Shown here piece by piece: positions 61,528-64,000 of a stretch of DNA of 64,000 nt. This DNA comes from an uncultured Lachnospiraceae bacterium. Lineage in GTDB: Bacteria; Bacillota; Clostridia; Lachnospirales; Lachnospiraceae. The notes under the pieces were generated by a model, which worked only from the letters and a program-made list of their open reading frames with translations, had not been told where the DNA came from and did not search any database. Made by a program: the position numbers and the translations under genes. The DNA lies in assembly GCA_910577735.1 (NCBI GenBank), contig CAJTOO010000009.1:98142-162141 (forward strand), given 5' to 3'. Position 1 is the first letter of the stretch, and the number at the start of each line of letters is the position of its first letter.

Positions 61528-62292
61528 ATGAATCGAATTTATTGGGATAGAGATAAAATATCCATATTGACAGACCAAATAGAATCCATAGAGCATAAAC
61601 ATTATGCGCTTCAATTATTTCTGAGCATTGATAAACCTTTAAATTTATATGTATCGGGTAAACTGATTGCGGGTAAGTGTGTAATTGTAAATCATAATGT
61701 TAATCATGTCTTTTCGACAGGAAATAAATTACATTTATCAATTATAATTGAACCTGCTTCTAACATAGCTAAGCAATTAGAGATGAAAATGAATGGAAAC
61801 GATTTCCGTATTTTAGATGATTTCGGGATTGAAAAAATGGAAAATATTGTTTTTGATCTTGCATATTGCCAAAAGGATAATGAACTCAAATATTATCAAT
61901 ATTTAATTGATACATTATATGAATATATGAATTTAGACGGAAAAATAAAAGTATATGATAATAGAATTAGGGAAGTGCTAAACTATACTGAAAAATGTAC
62001 CTGTACTGTTCACACTATTTCATTTTTGGCGGATATGGTATCGCTATCACGAAGCAGATTATCACATTTATTTCGTGAGCAAGTCGGTATACCATTAAAA
62101 AGTTACATACAATTTCACCAAATGCAAAAAGCCTTTTTTGCTCTTTTAAGTGGAAAAACTATTACAGAAGCAGCAATGCTTGCAAATTTTGACTCACCAT
62201 CACATTTTGCGGCAGTTACAAAAAGAATGATGGGTATGCCCGCAAGTCTATCCTCTAAAAATAGCGTTTTTTTGAAAGTCTATGATGTATAA
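61528..62292 (+). CDS. AraC-family transcriptional regulator
   Basis: 254 residues from the ATG at 61528 (AAGGAGGTG upstream). The N-terminal 150 residues are a divergent ligand or sensing domain without a clear cupin motif. The C-terminal AraC DNA-binding domain has two helix-turn-helices (SFLADMVSLSRSRLSHLFREQVGIPLKSYI and TITEAAMLANFDSPSHFAAVTKRMMGM). It is A/T-rich compared with neighbouring genes. First gene of element B, with its own promoter and inverted repeat. Confidence 0.9.
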   Translation: MNRIYWDRDKISILTDQIESIEHKHYALQLFLSIDKPLNLYVSGKLIAGKCVIVNHNVNHVFSTGNKLHLSIIIEPASNIAKQLEMKMNGNDFRILDDFGIEKMENIVFDLAYCQKDNELKYYQYLIDTLYEYMNLDGKIKVYDNRIREVLNYTEKCTCTVHTISFLADMVSLSRSRLSHLFREQVGIPLKSYIQFHQMQKAFFALLSGKTITEAAMLANFDSPSHFAAVTKRMMGMPASLSSKNSVFLKVYDV

Positions 62293-62338
62293 ATGATTTA
62301 TAATCAAGCAGGAACATTTTGTAATAACGAAACGAAAT

Positions 62339-62418
62339 AGCAAAACCAGCCGAGCCAGTCAACGGCAAGATAAACGGCGCATACTGCGCCGCCGTTGACA
62401 GTCTCATCTGATTTTGCT
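62339..62418. other. Large imperfect hairpin in element B
   Basis: An 80-base nested inverted repeat: AGCAAAA (62339-62345) with TTTTGCT (62412-62418), GTCAACGGC (62358-62366) with GCCGTTGAC (62391-62399), and GGCGCA (62376-62381) with TGCGCC (62385-62390). It lies in the gap between the AraC and sigma-like genes. It might be an oriT or single-strand origin, an attenuator or a structured RNA; it lacks a T-run, so it is not a simple terminator. Confidence 0.6.
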
Positions 62419-62525
62419 GTTGAGTAATCAAGGAGCAACAGCTTAAAGTGCTGTCGCCCCTCTAAATTATAAAATGTAACTCTTAACTATGCACAGCCCT
62501 ATGTGGGAGAAAGGGGGAACTTTCT

Positions 62526-62984
62526 ATGGCTTGTACAGAGATATACAAAGAGCATATCATGTACACGTTTCACGGCTTTTGCAAAGTCGTTATCCGTAAT
62601 GCAGCTATCACCGCATGGCGTGACCAGCAAAGGCGGCACAAAAGAGAAATATCCTTTGAATACCTCACAGAAGAAAAGTTCTACCCTTTAGGCACAACAG
62701 ATGAATATTTTACAGTACCCTATGAAGAATACCCCATTACGATATGCGGTCAGACAGTCATTCTCACCAACGGGAAACTTGCCGCCGCCCTACGTGCTTT
62801 GCCGGAAAAGAATCAGGAAATCATTTTCCTTTACTTTTTCGGGAATTACAGACAGTGGGAAATCGGGAAAATGTACGGACGCTGCCGGAGTACAACTGGG
62901 TATCAAATCCACAGAACGCTGAAACTTCTGCGGAAAGAAATGGAGGTGCTTTCACATGGGGAATCCGAATCTTATCCCTTATGA
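62526..62984 (+). CDS. Sigma-70-like element regulator (Tn916 Orf7 type)
   Basis: 152 residues from the ATG at 62526 (AAGGGGG upstream). The N-terminal part (MYTFHGFCKVVIRNAAITAWRDQQRRHKREI) resembles sigma region 2. The C-terminal region 4 helix-turn-helix is LPEKNQEIIFLYFFGNYRQWEIGKMYGRCRSTTGYQIHRTLKLLRKEM. Such proteins regulate Tn916-family element genes. Overlaps the next gene by 29 bp. It is the element B counterpart of the ICE gene at 39208-39642. Confidence 0.82.
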   Translation: MACTEIYKEHIMYTFHGFCKVVIRNAAITAWRDQQRRHKREISFEYLTEEKFYPLGTTDEYFTVPYEEYPITICGQTVILTNGKLAAALRALPEKNQEIIFLYFFGNYRQWEIGKMYGRCRSTTGYQIHRTLKLLRKEMEVLSHGESESYPL

Positions 62985-63177
62985 AACGATTGTGCGGGCG
63001 ACCAGCGGAGAGCCGGAAGCGGTGAACGAGGTTCTGCGCTATTACAGTCAGAGAATCCGTCATGCAGCCCTTGAAAACGGACACGTCAACACGGACACAG
63101 AGGACAGTATAAAATCCCGGCTTATCGCTGCCCTGTTCAAGTTCCGTTTTGATGAACAGGCATATAACGGGAGGTGA
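62956..63177 (+). CDS. Tn916 Orf8-like HTH-domain regulator
   Basis: 73 residues (LIPYETIVRATSGEPEAVNEVLRYYSQRIRHAAL then SIKSRLIAALFKFRFDE), the short helix-turn-helix family paired with Orf7-type sigma factors. GGAGGT lies upstream within the end of the sigma gene. It is the element B counterpart of 38967-39203, sharing the VNEVLRYY/VDQVLRYY core. Confidence 0.8.
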   Translation: MGNPNLIPYETIVRATSGEPEAVNEVLRYYSQRIRHAALENGHVNTDTEDSIKSRLIAALFKFRFDEQAYNGR

Positions 63178-63662
63178 GGTTTGTCGGTAAAATAATTATA
63201 CTCACATTCAAAGATACGGAAGAAAAAGCGGTTGAGAGAGCCATAGCCGCCCTTGCCGATATGATACAGCTGGAAGCCATACAGCCGCCATATTCCCCCG
63301 CACTGATTTTTCCCGGACTGGAAGTCAGATTACACCAAGGCCGGGTACTGAAAGACGGTGCAGACATAAGCCTTACCCGTTTGGAATACGGCGCACTCTG
63401 CTACCTTGCCGCCAGTCCGGGGAGGGTGTTCACAAAAGCGCAAATCTTTGAAGCTGTATGGAGCATGGGAAGCGAAAGCTGCCAGTCAAATGTTGCTAAC
63501 GTGATATGCAACTTGCGGAAAAAGATAGAGCCGGACAGTCAAAATCCCACCTACATAAAAACAGTTTTAGTAATCGGATATAAGTTTGCTTCCGGGGAAT
63601 GGAATCATATTGGCTATGACATGGGGAATATTTCATTTTGTATCAAGAGGGGTAGGGATTGA
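63174..63662 (+). CDS. Winged-helix DNA-binding protein without a receiver domain
   Basis: 162 residues. Residues 55-150 match the OmpR/PhoB-type winged helix (LTRLEYGALCYLAASPGRVFTKAQIFEAVW, then NVICNLRKKIEPDSQNPTYIKTVLVIGYKFA). The first 50 residues do not form a receiver, so there is no phosphoacceptor Asp. The GTG start overlaps the previous stop and its GGGAG is almost adjacent, so the exact start is uncertain. It may act as a phosphorylation-independent regulator of element B genes, including the predicted amidase that follows. Confidence 0.78.
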   Translation: MRFVGKIIILTFKDTEEKAVERAIAALADMIQLEAIQPPYSPALIFPGLEVRLHQGRVLKDGADISLTRLEYGALCYLAASPGRVFTKAQIFEAVWSMGSESCQSNVANVICNLRKKIEPDSQNPTYIKTVLVIGYKFASGEWNHIGYDMGNISFCIKRGRD

Positions 63663-63719
63663 AGTATGGAATTTCTGCGATGATATTTTCTGTTCTTAGT
63701 GGTGAAATAAGGAGGCTTT

Positions 63720-64000
63720 ATGGATAATACAGGTAGAAAAACACATGGAAAAAGCAAAAAAATAATAAGTCGGTTTTTAATCGGCATAGTTGTAGTTTTG
63801 CTTGTAATTGTTGTAGGAGCGATTGCCCTGTTTTGGAATGAATTGCGGACAATTTCTTCCATAACTAAAATTGATGATTATGGCGCATATCAAATGACCT
63901 ATTATGGTGACTATGGTTTTGATGAGTTTCTGGAAGTTGGCGCACAGAGCGATGCAGACATTGAAAAATTTGTGGTAAGAAAATTACTAAAAGGGATTCC
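63720..64000 (+). CDS. Probable membrane-anchored linear amide C-N hydrolase (partial, runs off the window)
   Basis: The ATG at 63720 has GGAGG 4 bp upstream; 93 codons are visible before the window ends. A basic N-terminus is followed by one membrane helix (FLIGIVVVLLVIVVGAIALF) and then KIDDYGAYQMTYYGDYGFDEFL and FVVRKLLKGI. I associate this pattern with choloylglycine-hydrolase/penicillin-acylase-like linear amidases of gut Firmicutes. The catalytic N-terminal-type Cys region lies beyond the window, so the assignment rests on the leader region only and cannot be confirmed here. Confidence 0.55.
   Translation, partial: MDNTGRKTHGKSKKIISRFLIGIVVVLLVIVVGAIALFWNELRTISSITKIDDYGAYQMTYYGDYGFDEFLEVGAQSDADIEKFVVRKLLKGI

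Larger units (their letters stand above)
36700..64000. mobile_element. Tn1549-like integrative and conjugative element (left part; right end outside window)
   Basis: The element begins between the tRNA-Arg 3' end (36631) and the Int arm-like repeats; the exact left end is not defined, so 36700 is approximate. It contains int/xis, Tn916-type sigma and HTH regulators, an A/T-rich cargo operon, MobC and a MOBP relaxase. The minus-strand transfer operon follows: VirB6/TrbL, PrgI, VirB4, methyltransferase, NlpC/P60, DUF4315, DUF4366, TopB, ArdA. This gene set and order are characteristic of Tn1549/CTn-type elements of Clostridia. The VirD4/TraG coupling protein normally just beyond Maff2 is not seen, because Maff2 is interrupted at 59815. 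G/C content is visibly higher than the flanking chromosome. Confidence 0.88.
59816..64000. mobile_element. Element A: large-serine-recombinase element inserted in maff2 (right end outside window)
   Basis: The left end is at 59816, directly after the maff2 remnant, and starts TCATGT, four bases, TAAAGAAG, one base, AAAA. The recombinase gene ends 79 bp inside. TC here is GA on the maff2 strand, the crossover dinucleotide used by TnpX/TndX-type recombinases. Only the recombinase remnant is visible before element B begins. Confidence 0.72.
61338..64000. mobile_element. Element B inserted in the recombinase gene of element A (right end outside window)
   Basis: The left end at 61338 shows the same terminal pattern as element A: TCATGT, four bases, TAAAGAAG, one base, AAAA. 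It is followed by an A/T-rich AraC gene, then G/C-richer sigma/HTH regulators and a predicted amidase. It interrupts the element A recombinase just before TFQRPGF. The right end and B's own recombinase should be beyond the window. Confidence 0.7.

Noticed and set aside
1..64000. CRISPR array
   Set aside because: No regularly spaced direct repeats of 24-40 bp with unique spacers were seen; the only short repeats found are parS, TTTGCTAA and TTCCCACA.

Overview
The window is a Firmicutes chromosome, most likely a Lachnospiraceae gut anaerobe (Blautia/Dorea/Ruminococcus type). The evidence is the origin gene order, AGGAGG-type ribosome binding sites with frequent TTG/GTG starts, lineage-typical families (DUF4446, DUF3881, DUF2975, DUF4173) and a rubredoxin fusion. 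Bases 1-36.6 kb are A/T-rich core chromosome. From about 36.7 kb onward the DNA is mostly G/C-richer and made of mobile elements.

Core, left replichore (minus strand from the origin): dnaA, dnaN, an S4-domain gene, recF, gyrB, gyrA, then a phosphoesterase. Farther left are small regulator/membrane operons, a MATE transporter, a flavin reductase-rubredoxin fusion, ogt, mgtC-like and exodeoxyribonuclease III genes. oriC lies between dnaA and rpmH (about 18.87-19.22 kb), with a cluster of DnaA boxes and A/T-rich DNA. Right replichore (plus strand): rpmH-rnpA-yidD-yidC-jag-mnmE-mnmG-rsmG, a DegS/DegU-type two-component pair, two perfect parS sites, an oxidoreductase, parA-parB, DUF4446, an HD-GYP protein, serS and DUF3881. 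It ends in a tRNA-Arg(CCU) gene preceded by two broken tRNA-Arg-like relics. Origin-region genes are mostly co-directional with the forks.

From about 36.7 kb a Tn1549-like integrative and conjugative element (ICE) begins beside the tRNA-Arg. It has Int arm-site-like repeats, a tyrosine integrase, an excisionase and sigma/HTH regulators. An A/T-rich cargo operon follows (ECF sigma factor, membrane protein, ABC ATPase and permease, Cys-rich KTR protein). Then come a HTH regulator, an oriT-like region, MobC and a MOBP relaxase. The last block is a long minus-strand transfer operon: VirB6/TrbL, PrgI, VirB4, a DNA cytosine methyltransferase, an NlpC/P60 peptidase, DUF4315, DUF4366, topoisomerase III and two ArdA-type antirestriction proteins. 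This operon runs against the presumed fork direction.

The ICE is itself interrupted. Its maff2 gene is cut at 59815/59816 by a large-serine-recombinase element (element A). The recombinase gene of A is in turn cut at 61337/61338 by a further element (B). Both boundaries show the same terminal motif and a GA dinucleotide, giving a three-layer nest: chromosome > ICE > A > B. B carries an AraC regulator, Tn916-type sigma and HTH regulators, a receiver-less winged-helix protein and the start of a probable membrane-anchored linear amide C-N hydrolase. The window ends inside B, so the right ends of all three elements, the ICE coupling protein and the recombinase N-terminus are not visible. All family names are from recognition of the protein sequences; no database search was run.
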